A DNA stretch of 64,000 nucleotides from Streptomyces odontomachi (GTDB lineage Bacteria; Actinomycetota; Actinomycetes; Streptomycetales; Streptomycetaceae). The DNA lies in assembly GCF_024435355.1 (NCBI RefSeq), contig NZ_JAMJWG010000012.1, positions 186,001 through 250,000 of the forward strand, read 5' to 3'. Position 1 is the first letter of the stretch. Each line of letters begins with the position of its first letter. This document shows positions 25,679-34,616 of this stretch, one piece after another. The notes below the pieces were generated by a model. The model ran no database searches, was not told the origin of the DNA, and worked only from the letters and a program-made list of their open reading frames with translations. The translations under genes were made by a program, and so were the position numbers.

Positions 25679-26681
25679 CGAGCGTCTCCCTCCAGAAGTG
25701 GCAGGCGCTGCGCCGGGCCGGGCCGGATTCGTGCAGCGGCGGCTCGGTGGCGCAGACGTCCTGGGCGAGCGGGCAGCGCGGTCGGAAGGCACAGCCGGTC
25801 GGGACGCGCAGCGGGTCGGGCGGTAGGCCGCGGATGGCGGTGAGGCCCCTGCCCTTGCGGTCAAGCCGCGGGATCGAGTCGAGCAGCGCCTTGGTGTACG
25901 GGTGCGCGGGCGCCTTGTAGATGTCGTGCACGGCGGCGGTCTCCACGATCCGGCCGGCGTACATCACGGCGATGTGGTCGGCGACGCCGGCGACCACCCC
26001 GAGGTCGTGGGTGATGAGGACGAGGCCCATGGTGGACTCGCGCTGGAGCTCGGCGAGCAGCTCCATCACCTGCGCCTGGACCGTGACGTCGAGGGCGGTG
26101 GTCGGCTCGTCGGCGATGATCAGCGCGGGTTCCAGGGCGATCGCCATCGCGATCATGATGCGTTGGCGCATCCCGCCGGAGAACTGGTGCGGGTAGTCGC
26201 CGACGCGCTGCTTGGCCGCCGGGATGCGGACGCGGTCCATCAGTTCCACGGCACGGGCGCGGGCCTGCCTGCGCGTCAGGCCCTGGTGCACGGTGAACAT
26301 CTCGCCGAGTTGCCGGCCGACGCTGAGCACCGGGTTCAGGGCGGAGAGCGCGTCCTGGAAGATCATGGCAAGCTGGGCGCCGCGGACCCGGCGTCGGGCG
26401 TCCTCGCCGAGCCGCAGCAGATCCTGGCCGCGGAAGTGGATCTCGCCGCCGGTGATCCGGCCGGGCGGCGTGTCGAGGATGCCCATGACGGCCTGTGCGG
26501 TGACGGACTTGCCGGAGCCCGACTCGCCGAGCACGGCCAGCGTCTCGCCGGCCCCGACGCTGTAGCTGACGCCGTTGACGGCACGCGCGACGCCGTCCCT
26601 GGTGCGGAACTCCACGTGCAGGTCGCGCACGTCCAGCAGCCGTGACCCTTCGGGACGGATCATGTCGGGCCTGGTCAGCAC
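25671..26681 (-). CDS. oligopeptide/dipeptide ABC transporter ATPase (DppD-like)
   Basis: 336 residues. Walker A LGESGSGKSV, signature FSGGMRQR, Walker B LIIADEPTTALD, H-loop LITHDLGVVAG, and the C-terminal CAFRPRCPLAQDVC motif of peptide importers. The GTG start at 26681 has GAGGAG upstream. Partner of the DppF-like ATPase in the same operon. Confidence 0.94.
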   Translation of the reverse strand: MLTRPDMIRPEGSRLLDVRDLHVEFRTRDGVARAVNGVSYSVGAGETLAVLGESGSGKSVTAQAVMGILDTPPGRITGGEIHFRGQDLLRLGEDARRRVRGAQLAMIFQDALSALNPVLSVGRQLGEMFTVHQGLTRRQARARAVELMDRVRIPAAKQRVGDYPHQFSGGMRQRIMIAMAIALEPALIIADEPTTALDVTVQAQVMELLAELQRESTMGLVLITHDLGVVAGVADHIAVMYAGRIVETAAVHDIYKAPAHPYTKALLDSIPRLDRKGRGLTAIRGLPPDPLRVPTGCAFRPRCPLAQDVCATEPPLHESGPARRSACHFWRETLDG

Positions 26682-26690
26682 GGCGGCTCC

Positions 26691-27647
26691 TCAGCGCAGT
26701 TTCGGGTCGAGGGCGTCACGCACCGCGTCGCCGAGCATGATGAACGCGAGCACGGTGACGGCCAGCGCGCCGGCCGGCCAGAGCAGCATGTGCGGGGCGC
26801 CCCGGATGTAGGGGGAGGCGGCGGAGATGTCGATGCCCCAGCTGACGCTGGGCGGCTTCAGGCCGACGCCGAGGAACGACAGGGTGGCCTCCAGCGCGAT
26901 GTAGGTGCCCAGCGCGATGGTGGCGACGACGATGACGGGCGCGATGGCGTTGGGGGCGATGTGCCGCAGCAACAGCCGGGAGTGCGAGGCGCCCAGGGCG
27001 CGCGCCGCCTGGACGTAGTCGTTCTCCTTGGCGGTGATCACCGCGCCGCGTGCGATACGGGAGACCTGCGGCCAGCCGAGCAGCACCATGAAGCCGATCA
27101 CCGGCCAGACGGTGTTGCTGGTCACCACGGAGAGCAGGACCAGGCCGCCGAGGACGACGGGGATGCCGAAGAAGATGTCGCTGATCCGGGAGAGGACCGC
27201 GTCCCAGACCCCGCCGAAGTATCCGGCAAGACCGCCGAGCACGGAGCCGAGCAGGGCGACCCCGGCGGTGGCGCACACGCCGACCGTGACGGAGGCGCGG
27301 GCGCCGTGCACGGTGCGCGTGTAGACGTCGCACCCCTGGCCGTCGTAGCCGAAGGGGTGGCCGGGCGACGGGCCCTGCTGGGCCTTCATCAGGTCGCAGT
27401 CGAGCGGGTTGCCGGAGGCGATCAGCGATGGCCACAGGGCGATCAGGACGAGGAAGCAGATCACCAGGGCCGCGGTCACGAAGACCGGGTTGCGGCGCAG
27501 GTCGTGCCAGGCGTCGGACCAGAGGCTGCGTGGCCTGCCGGTCGGCTCGCCGGCCGCCGGCGCCGGCGGGGTGGACTCCGGCGCGTCGATCCCGGAGGCG
27601 GCCGGGTCTCCCGCGGACTCGGGCGTGGCGGAGCCGGGCTCAGCCAT
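26691..27647 (-). CDS. peptide ABC transporter permease (DppC-like)
   Basis: 318 residues. After a Pro-rich cytoplasmic start, the N-terminal OppC helix (WHDLRRNPVFVTAALVICFLVLIALW) is followed by five more membrane segments. The EAA loop reads AARALGASHSRLLLRHIAPNAIAP. Ends with the DppC hallmark LGDAVRDALDPKLR. It overlaps the DppB-like gene by 8 bp and is followed 9 bp later by the DppD-like gene. Confidence 0.94.
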   Translation of the reverse strand: MAEPGSATPESAGDPAASGIDAPESTPPAPAAGEPTGRPRSLWSDAWHDLRRNPVFVTAALVICFLVLIALWPSLIASGNPLDCDLMKAQQGPSPGHPFGYDGQGCDVYTRTVHGARASVTVGVCATAGVALLGSVLGGLAGYFGGVWDAVLSRISDIFFGIPVVLGGLVLLSVVTSNTVWPVIGFMVLLGWPQVSRIARGAVITAKENDYVQAARALGASHSRLLLRHIAPNAIAPVIVVATIALGTYIALEATLSFLGVGLKPPSVSWGIDISAASPYIRGAPHMLLWPAGALAVTVLAFIMLGDAVRDALDPKLR

Positions 27648-28563
27648 AGCGGATCCTCGGGTCGAGCACCGCGTACAACAGGTCCACCAGCAGGTTCGCC
27701 AGCAGGAACACCAGCACGAGGACGGTCACGAAGCCGACGACGGTCTGGGTGTTCTGGCGGAGGATGCCCTGGTAGAGCTGGAAGCCGACACCGTGGATGT
27801 TGAAGATCCGCTCGGTGACGATGGCGCCGCCCATCAGCGTGCCGATGTCGGTGCCGATGAAGGTGACCACGGGGATGAGGGAGTTGCGCAGCAGATGCCG
27901 GGTGATCACCCGGTGGCGCGGCAGGCCCTTGGCGATCGCGGTGCGGACGTAGTCGGCGCTCCGGTTCTCGGCGAGAGAGGTCCGGGTCAGCCGGGTGACG
28001 TAGGCGAGCGAGAGCGCGGCGAGCACCAGGCCGGGGACGATCAGCTCGTCGAAGCGGGCGGCGGTGGACACCGCCGGTGCGATGATCCCCCACTTCAGGC
28101 CGAGCAGCAGTTGCAGCACGAGGCCGGTGACGAACGTCGGCACCGAGATGACGACGAGGGTGACCAGCAGCGCGGAGGTGTCCAGCCAGCGACCGCGCCG
28201 CAGCCCGGTGAGCACCCCGAGGGTGACCCCGATGACGACCTCGAAGACGATCGCGACGAGGGTGAGCCGGAGGGTGACCGGGAACGCGGTGGACATCAGC
28301 TCGGTGACGCGCTGCCCGTTGAAGGCGGTGCCGAAGTCGCCGCTGAACAGGTTGCCGAGATAGGTGAGGTACTGCCGCCACACCGGTCGGTCGAGCCCGA
28401 ACTCTCGCTTGAGCTGGGCGGCCGTCGCCGGGTCGCACCGTCGCTCGCCGCAGAGTCCGGCGACGGGGTCCCCCATCACGTTGACCATCAGGAAGATGAG
28501 CAGGGTGGCGCCGAAGAAGACCGGGATCATCTGGAGCAGCCGCCGGATCAGATACCGTCCCAT
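27640..28563 (-). CDS. peptide ABC transporter permease (DppB-like)
   Basis: 307 residues, six membrane segments. Typical DppB start MGRYLIRRLLQMIPVFFGAT; EAA loop VRTAIAKGLPRHRVITRHLLRNSLIP; C-terminus LYAVLDPRIRYG. An ATG at 28563 is chosen from this conserved start; a far longer open frame upstream overlaps dppA antisense and is not used. Confidence 0.94.
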   Translation of the reverse strand: MGRYLIRRLLQMIPVFFGATLLIFLMVNVMGDPVAGLCGERRCDPATAAQLKREFGLDRPVWRQYLTYLGNLFSGDFGTAFNGQRVTELMSTAFPVTLRLTLVAIVFEVVIGVTLGVLTGLRRGRWLDTSALLVTLVVISVPTFVTGLVLQLLLGLKWGIIAPAVSTAARFDELIVPGLVLAALSLAYVTRLTRTSLAENRSADYVRTAIAKGLPRHRVITRHLLRNSLIPVVTFIGTDIGTLMGGAIVTERIFNIHGVGFQLYQGILRQNTQTVVGFVTVLVLVFLLANLLVDLLYAVLDPRIRYG

Positions 28564-28574
28564 GCCGGGCCGCC

Positions 28575-30209
28575 TCAGCTCTTGACCGTGATCCGGTCGT
28601 AGACGGGCACGCTGAACGGGTTCAGGGCGACGTGCGAGATCTTGTCGGAGTAGCCGGCGCTGCCGTTCTGGTACCACAGCGGGATGGCGGCCATCTGGTC
28701 CCGCACCACGTCCTCGGCCTGCTGGAACTTCTTGACCGCCGCGGCGGTGTCGGGTTCGGCGTTGGCCTCGTTCACCAGCCGGTCGAAGGTCTTGTTCGAC
28801 CACTTGCCGTCGTTGGACGAGGCGTCCGTGTAGTAGAGGGGCTCGAGGAAGTTCTGGATGAGGGGGTAGTCCATCTGCCAGCCGGCCCTGAAGGGCCCGG
28901 TCGTCTTCCCCTGGGCGATCTTGCTGCGGAAGTCGGCGAAGGTGCCGGTGGGGCTGCCCACGCAGGCGGTGTCCTTGCCGAGGGCCCGGTTGATGTTGTT
29001 GCAGACGGCGTCCACCCACTCCTTGTGGCTGCCGCTGTCGGCGTTGTAGGCGATGGTCAGCCGGCCGCCCGGGATGCCGCCGCCCTCCTTGACCAGTTGC
29101 CTGGCGCGCTTCGGGTCGTAGGTGCAGGCCTCGCCGCAGAGCCCGGCCCGGTAGCCGCCTTCGGCGCCGAGCACCGGTGAGGTCCAGTCGGTGGCGGGCG
29201 TGCGGGTCCTCTGGAAGATCTTCTCGGTGATCTCCTTGCGGTTGATGGCCATGGACAGGCCCTTGCGGACCTTCCAGCCGTCCTTGGTGTTCCACCGCTT
29301 GTCGTGGAACGGGAAGGCGAGGGTCTGGATGATGCCGGCGGGGGTGTTGAGGTAGCGGCCGCCGAGGTCGGCCTTGACGTTCCTGAGCTGTGCGGCGGGC
29401 ACGTCGTCGACGAGGTCGAGGTTGCCCGCGGTCAGGTCGGTGTAGGCGGTGTTGTTGTCGGTGTAGACCTTCAGGTCCACGCCGCCGTTGCGCGCCTTGT
29501 CCCGGCCCGGATAGCGGTCCCATTTCCGTAGGGACATCTGGGACCCTTTGGTATAGGACGTCACGGTGTACGGGCCATTGCCCACCGGCCTTTTCAGCCA
29601 GCTGGAGTGATGGGTGAAAAAGCTACGCGGCAGTGGTGCGAACGCCGCATAACCAAGCGTCGTCGGCCAGGTGGAGAACTTCTGGTTCAACCGCACGGTG
29701 AGCGTAAGCGGCCCGGTGACCCGCAGGCCCGACAAGGTGTTCGCGCGCTGTTTACCCGAAAGTGGGTGGACCTTCTCGTAGCCGTCGATATAGCCGAAGA
29801 AGTAGGCGTTCTTTTGATTGTGCTTCAGGCTGGCGCCGTAGTTCCAGGCGTCGACGAAGGAGCGGGCGGTGACCGGCTCCCCGTCGGAGAAGCGCCAGCC
29901 GGGCTTCAGCGTGATGGTGAAGTTCCGGGAGTCCGCCGTGGTGATCTTCCGGGCGAGCATGTTCTGCGCCCGTCCGGTGCGTGGGTCGTAGCGGACCAGG
30001 CCCCGGAAGATCATGTCGAGCACTTTGCCGCCTTGGACCTCATTGGTGTTGGCGGGTTCTAGCGGGTTCTGGGGGTCGGCCCAGGAGGCTCGCACCACTC
30101 CGGAGGAGTCCGTTCCAGCACCGTTCTGCCCGCTCGCGCCGCAGGCCGTCGTGGTGAGCGCGACCGCCATCAGGCATCCGCCCCAGGTGACAGGCGTGGC
30201 TGAACGCAT
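28575..30209 (-). CDS. peptide ABC transporter substrate-binding lipoprotein (DppA-like)
   Basis: 544 residues, SBP family 5. Lipoprotein signal MRSATPVTWGG...ALTTTAC with lipid-modified Cys23. Conserved blocks: KPGWRFSDGEPVTARSFVDAWNY, VGNGPYTVTSY and RKGLSMAINRKEITEKI. The ATG at 30209 has a GAGGAGG site. First gene of the leftward operon. Between about 29,500 and 29,830 the codons shift to A/T-ending ones (AAA, TTT, TAT, CAT, AAT, CTT), unlike the flanks. Peptide specificity unknown. Confidence 0.93.
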   Translation of the reverse strand: MRSATPVTWGGCLMAVALTTTACGASGQNGAGTDSSGVVRASWADPQNPLEPANTNEVQGGKVLDMIFRGLVRYDPRTGRAQNMLARKITTADSRNFTITLKPGWRFSDGEPVTARSFVDAWNYGASLKHNQKNAYFFGYIDGYEKVHPLSGKQRANTLSGLRVTGPLTLTVRLNQKFSTWPTTLGYAAFAPLPRSFFTHHSSWLKRPVGNGPYTVTSYTKGSQMSLRKWDRYPGRDKARNGGVDLKVYTDNNTAYTDLTAGNLDLVDDVPAAQLRNVKADLGGRYLNTPAGIIQTLAFPFHDKRWNTKDGWKVRKGLSMAINRKEITEKIFQRTRTPATDWTSPVLGAEGGYRAGLCGEACTYDPKRARQLVKEGGGIPGGRLTIAYNADSGSHKEWVDAVCNNINRALGKDTACVGSPTGTFADFRSKIAQGKTTGPFRAGWQMDYPLIQNFLEPLYYTDASSNDGKWSNKTFDRLVNEANAEPDTAAAVKKFQQAEDVVRDQMAAIPLWYQNGSAGYSDKISHVALNPFSVPVYDRITVKS

Positions 30210-30593
30210 GGCAGTCCTCCTCGAAGGCTGAAAGCGGACGCACTGCCCTGCCTCGAACCGGGGGGCCGGACGGCGTGGGCCCACTATCACTCGCACCCGG
30301 ACACCGCGCATATCCAGCCACCCGTATGCGCGGCGGCCGAGGGGCCCCTCGAGGGGCCGTACGCATTCCGAGACCCTCGTCCCGGCTATCGAACTCAATG
30401 CCGGTTTCGCTCCGAAACCACCCAAAGATGTGGATTAATCTACCCCCGTAGATATAACGGCCAGGTAGAGACTTGGTCATGTAATCGCCAAAAGAACAAA
30501 GAGCGGGCCAAGGCCGCCTGCGATTCATTGACCCTGGACGAACGTGGTTGAAAAGGTCCGCGTAGCCCGTGGGTGCATCCTGCGGAGTTTGTG
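30210..30593. promoter_or_regulatory. divergent promoter region of two peptide transporters
   Basis: 384 bp, visibly more A/T-rich than its surroundings between 30,380 and 30,540. A perfect 6-4-6 dyad ATCTAC-CCCC-GTAGAT (30438-30453) is followed by TAGATATAAC (30449-30458), which could provide -10 hexamers for the rightward operon. The dyad could coordinate both operons. Confidence 0.5.
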
Positions 30594-31649
30594 ATGACCC
30601 CCCTTCGGGCCAGGAGTGCCATGACCTCCCCAACGCCATCCGCCGCCGCCCCTCTTGAGGTGGTGGCAGACAAGTCGATGCTCACGCCGGACCCCGGAGG
30701 GGCCAAGGGCGCTGAGGGCCGCTCGCCGGGACGCCTGGCGTGGCGGCGATTCAAGCGTGACCGCACCGGCGTCATATCCGCCTATGTGGTCATCGCCTAC
30801 TTCGTCATAGGACTCTGTGCGCCGCTGATCGCCAAGCTCTACGGAAAGGACCCGTACACCACCTACGGGCAGAACCAGGACGGCCTGCTGAACGATTTCG
30901 GCTCACCCATCAAGCCGAACGGCGGCATCAGCAGCGATTTCTGGTTCGGTGTGGAACCCGGACTCGGCCGGGACGTCTTCACCTTCCTGCTCTACGCAAT
31001 CCGGAACAGCCTGCTCATTGCGGCTGCCACGACGCTGCTGGTCACCACTATCGGCATCATCGTCGGAATCACCGCCGGATACCTCGGCGGTAAGACCGAC
31101 TACCTGATCAGCCGCATCATGGACATCCTGCTGGCCTTTCCGCAAACGCTTTTCTTCATCGCCTTCTGGCCGGTGATGATCTCCGTGCTGGTTCCGCCGG
31201 AGAACGAGACCCCGGTCTGGCTGACAGTCGTCAGCCTCATCACGGTGATGACCGCCTTCGGCTGGGCGTCGATCGCCCGTCTGCTGCGCGGTGAGGTGCT
31301 CGCCCTGCGCGAGCGGGAGTTCGTGGAGGCGGCCAAGGTGACCGGCGCCTCCCCGACACGGATCATCTTCAAGGAACTGCTGCCCAATCTCTGGACGCCG
31401 ATCCTCATTCAGGCGACCCTCGCGCTGCCCCTGTACGTCACCGCGGAGGCGGGCCTCGCCTTCCTCGGGGTCGGGCTCACGTCACCGACACCGGACTGGG
31501 GCGTCATGATCTCGCGAGGTGCGGAGGTCTACCAGAGCGACATCACCTTCATGCTCTTTCCGGGTGTGACGATGGTGATCTTCGTGATCGCCTTCAACCT
31601 GCTCGGTGACTCCGTACGTGACGCGCTGGACCCCAAGACCCAGCGCTGA
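30594..31649 (+). CDS. bldKA: peptide ABC transporter permease, BldKA-like (OppC type)
   Basis: 351 residues if started at the ATG at 30594 (GGAG 6 nt upstream); an ATG at 30621 (AGGAG, 4 nt) is possible. N-terminal disordered 35 residues, then an OppC-type core with six segments, EAA loop EAAKVTGASPTRIIFKELLPN and end LGDSVRDALDPKTQR. The gene order permease-binding protein-permease-ATPase-ATPase is that of bldKA-E, and the dpp neighbour fits the S. coelicolor bldK neighbourhood as I recall it, so the symbol is inferred from context. BldK imports a peptide signal needed for aerial mycelium. Confidence 0.85.
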   Translation: MTPLRARSAMTSPTPSAAAPLEVVADKSMLTPDPGGAKGAEGRSPGRLAWRRFKRDRTGVISAYVVIAYFVIGLCAPLIAKLYGKDPYTTYGQNQDGLLNDFGSPIKPNGGISSDFWFGVEPGLGRDVFTFLLYAIRNSLLIAAATTLLVTTIGIIVGITAGYLGGKTDYLISRIMDILLAFPQTLFFIAFWPVMISVLVPPENETPVWLTVVSLITVMTAFGWASIARLLRGEVLALREREFVEAAKVTGASPTRIIFKELLPNLWTPILIQATLALPLYVTAEAGLAFLGVGLTSPTPDWGVMISRGAEVYQSDITFMLFPGVTMVIFVIAFNLLGDSVRDALDPKTQR

Positions 31650-31747
31650 CACAAAGGCTTTCTCCGGACGGGACGACGGGCCCTTCCGGCATCCGGATGG
31701 CGACGGGGCCTTCCGGAGCTTCCGACCAACGACCCAAGCAGGTAGAC

Positions 31748-33526
31748 ATGTCCATATCGCGCAGAAACTTCGTCATCACCGCGTCCGCGGTGGCCGGCGG
31801 ATCCATGGTTCTCTCGGCGTGCAGCAGCGGAAGCTCCGGCGACGACGGCAACGGCGGGCACGCGGGCACCGACAAGTACACCGGCACCGTCACGGTCGGT
31901 ACCAAGGAGGACTCGACCGGCCCGGCACCGGAGATCAAGGGCGCCAAGAAGGGCGGCACCATCCGCCCCATCGCCCCGGACGACTTCTCGCACCTGGACC
32001 CGCAGCAGATCTGGTTCTCCTGGAACGCGCAGGCGGCCAACCTCTACTCCCGCACCCTGACCGGCTACAAGATCGCCGACGACGGCTCGATGACGCTGGT
32101 CGGCGACCTGGCCACCGACACGGGCACCATGTCCAACGGCGGCAAGACCTGGACCTTCACGCTCAAGGACGGCCTCAAGTGGGAGGACGGCAGCGAGCTC
32201 ACGGTCGACGACGTCCGGCACGGCCTGGAGCGCGGCTTCTCCAGCTACACCACCAACGGCGCGAGCTACCTCCAGAACGCCCTGACCGGCACCGCTGAGT
32301 TCCGCAAGGTCTACCAGGGCCCCGACAAGGGCAAGCACCTCGACGGGATCAAGATCGACTCGGCGAAGAAGACCATCACGCTGAACCTGAAGCTGGCCCG
32401 CCCGGACCTCAACTTCACCCTGGCGATGGCCTCCTACGGCCCCGTGCCGGTCAAGCACGACACCAAGGAGAAGTACGACAAGGACCCGGTCTCCTGCGGT
32501 CCGTACAAGATCTCCAAGCACGACATCGACAAGTCGATGACGATGGTGCGCAACGAGCACTGGGACCCGGCCACGGACTCGATCCGCAACGCGTACCCGG
32601 ACCAGTTCGTCTTCGAGTTCGGCCCCGAGTCGCTGCCCGCCGCCGACCGTATGATCGCCGACGACGGCGACGACCAGTACGCCCTCATGGCCTACAGCGG
32701 TGTCCCGGCGGACCGCATCCAGAAGGTGCTGTCGGACCCCGAGCTGAAGAAGCGCTCCTGGAACGGCCTGCTGACCGGCTCGTACTACTACGGGATCAAC
32801 TGCAAGCGGGTCAAGGACGTCAAGGTGCGCCAGGCGCTCAACTACGCCTGGCCGCTGGAGCAGATCCGGAAGATCTACGGCGGTCCCTCGGCCGGCGACT
32901 TCGCCACCAGCATCCTCAGCCCCGACCTCCTCGGCTACAAGAAGTACGACGCCTACGGCAAGCTGACGAAGCCGAAGGGCGACCCGGAGGCCGCGAAGAA
33001 GCTGCTGAAGGAGGCCGGCAAGGAAGGCCAGAAGATCGTCTACGCCTTCCCGCAGGGCCAGAACTACGACAAGACCAAGGTCGTCATCAAGAACGCCCTG
33101 GAGGCGGCCGGCTTCACCCCGGTCCTCAAGCCGCTGGACTCCACGAACTACTACGACCAGATCCAGCAGATCGACAACCAGTTCGACGTGATGTGGTTCG
33201 GCTGGGCACCGGACTGGCCGACCGGCTTCACCATGATCCAGCCGCTGTTCGACGGCGCCACCATCGCCGACGGCTCCAACAACATCTCGCAGCTCGACGT
33301 CGACTGGGTGAACGAGGCCATCAAGAAGAACGCCCTGATCGCCGACCAGCAGAAGGCGGGCAAGGCCTGGCAGGCCCTGGACGAGCGGATCATGAAGGAA
33401 CTCGCTCCGATCATCCCGGAGACCTTCCAGCGCCGCTTCTACCTGCACGGCTCGAAGGTCGGCGGTGCGCTCTTCGACCCGAACTTCTCCGCGGCCATCC
33501 TCTACAAGCTCTACGTCAAGGCCTGA
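31748..33526 (+). CDS. bldKB: peptide-binding lipoprotein, BldKB-like
   Basis: 592 residues, SBP family 5. The signal peptide has a twin-arginine motif (SRRNF, residues 4-8) and a lipobox LSAC with Cys25, so it may be a Tat-exported lipoprotein. Family blocks: FTLKDGLKWEDGSELTVDDV, VSCGPYKISKHD and VKVRQALNYAWPLEQI. The start at 31748 follows CAGGTAGAC. Lies 98 bp after the permease gene and 99 bp before the next, where hairpins may raise its level relative to the permeases. Confidence 0.92.
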   Translation: MSISRRNFVITASAVAGGSMVLSACSSGSSGDDGNGGHAGTDKYTGTVTVGTKEDSTGPAPEIKGAKKGGTIRPIAPDDFSHLDPQQIWFSWNAQAANLYSRTLTGYKIADDGSMTLVGDLATDTGTMSNGGKTWTFTLKDGLKWEDGSELTVDDVRHGLERGFSSYTTNGASYLQNALTGTAEFRKVYQGPDKGKHLDGIKIDSAKKTITLNLKLARPDLNFTLAMASYGPVPVKHDTKEKYDKDPVSCGPYKISKHDIDKSMTMVRNEHWDPATDSIRNAYPDQFVFEFGPESLPAADRMIADDGDDQYALMAYSGVPADRIQKVLSDPELKKRSWNGLLTGSYYYGINCKRVKDVKVRQALNYAWPLEQIRKIYGGPSAGDFATSILSPDLLGYKKYDAYGKLTKPKGDPEAAKKLLKEAGKEGQKIVYAFPQGQNYDKTKVVIKNALEAAGFTPVLKPLDSTNYYDQIQQIDNQFDVMWFGWAPDWPTGFTMIQPLFDGATIADGSNNISQLDVDWVNEAIKKNALIADQQKAGKAWQALDERIMKELAPIIPETFQRRFYLHGSKVGGALFDPNFSAAILYKLYVKA

Positions 33527-33533
33527 TTGCGCC

Positions 33534-33582
33534 ACGGGTGGGGCACCTCACGGGGTGCCCCACCGTGGGGTGCCCCACCCGT
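33534..33582 (+). promoter_or_regulatory. alternative hairpins between bldKB and bldKC
   Basis: One left arm (33534-33547, ACGGGTGGGGCACC) can pair perfectly with 33569-33582 (14 bp), or its last 11 nt can pair with 33554-33564. A third small hairpin, 33558-33570, is exclusive with both. This suggests RNA processing, partial termination or a switch within the operon. Confidence 0.6.
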
Positions 33583-33625
33583 TCCGCTCCCCGCCGTAGG
33601 CGTCTGCCCAGGGAAACCCACCACC

Positions 33626-34606
33626 ATGTCTCGCTTCCTCGTCCGACGGATCGTCGGCGCACTGGTCATCCTGCTGATCATCAGTGTCATCACCTTCCTC
33701 CTCTTCTACGTCGCGCCCCGCGACCCCGCGCGCGTGGCCTGCGGCAAGGTCTGCACGCCCGACACGCTGAGGCTGGTGCGGCACAACCTGGGCATCGACG
33801 ACCCCCTGCCCGTGCAGTACTGGCACTGGCTGAAGGCCGTGTTCGTCGGGCGCAGCTACGGCGGGTTCGGCAACTGCCCCGCGCCGTGCCTCGGGTTCTC
33901 GTTCACCAACAAGGAGCCCGTCCTCGACACCATCCTGGACCGCTTCCCGACCACGGTCTCGCTCTCCGTGGGCAGCGCGGTGGTCTTCGTCGTCTTCGGT
34001 GTCGGCACCGGCATGATCGCCGCCGTCAAGCAGGGCAAGACGCTGGACAAGGTGGCCTCGTCGGCGTCCCTGATCTGCTCGTCGCTCCAGATCTACATCG
34101 TCGGTGTGGTCGCCATGTACTACCTCGCCGACCAGTGGCACATCCTCAGCCGCCCGAAGGACGTCCCGATCACCCAGGACTTCGGCGGCTGGTTCCAGGG
34201 GCTGCTGCTGCCGTGGTTCGTTCTCGCGCTCATCTTCACGGCGAACTACACGCGTATGACGCGTTCGCAGATGGTGGAGTCCATGAGCGAGGACTACGTG
34301 CGCACCGCTCGGGCCAAGGGCCTGTCCCGCCGGACGGTCTTCTTCCGGTTCGCCTGGCGCGGCGCCATGGGGCCCATCGTGACCATCTTCGGCCTGGACC
34401 TGGGCGTCCTGATCGGCGGCGCCATCATCACCGAGCAGACCTTCGGCCTGCACGGCATCGGCTCCCTGTCGGTCAAGGCGGTCCGGGACAACGACCTGCC
34501 GATGCTGCTGGGCGTCATCCTGGTGGCGGCCGCGGCCATCGTCGTCTTCAACATCATCGTCGACGCGGTGTACGCGCTCCTCGACCCGCGCGTCCGCCTC
34601 GCCTAG
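33626..34606 (+). CDS. bldKC: peptide ABC transporter permease, BldKC-like (OppB type)
   Basis: 326 residues, six membrane segments. OppB-type start MSRFLVRRIVGALVILLIIS, EAA loop VRTARAKGLSRRTVFFRFAWRGAMGP, C-terminus VYALLDPRVRLA. An unusual Cys-containing periplasmic loop (VACGKVCTPDT; FGNCPAPCLGF) could form disulfides. Follows the hairpin cluster. Confidence 0.93.
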   Translation: MSRFLVRRIVGALVILLIISVITFLLFYVAPRDPARVACGKVCTPDTLRLVRHNLGIDDPLPVQYWHWLKAVFVGRSYGGFGNCPAPCLGFSFTNKEPVLDTILDRFPTTVSLSVGSAVVFVVFGVGTGMIAAVKQGKTLDKVASSASLICSSLQIYIVGVVAMYYLADQWHILSRPKDVPITQDFGGWFQGLLLPWFVLALIFTANYTRMTRSQMVESMSEDYVRTARAKGLSRRTVFFRFAWRGAMGPIVTIFGLDLGVLIGGAIITEQTFGLHGIGSLSVKAVRDNDLPMLLGVILVAAAAIVVFNIIVDAVYALLDPRVRLA

Positions 34607-34616
34607 GAGAGCCATC

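Noticed and set aside
28575..29523. Upstream extension of the DppB-like frame through dppA
   Set aside because: Translation is Arg/Pro-rich shadow of dppA; the conserved DppB start is at 28563.
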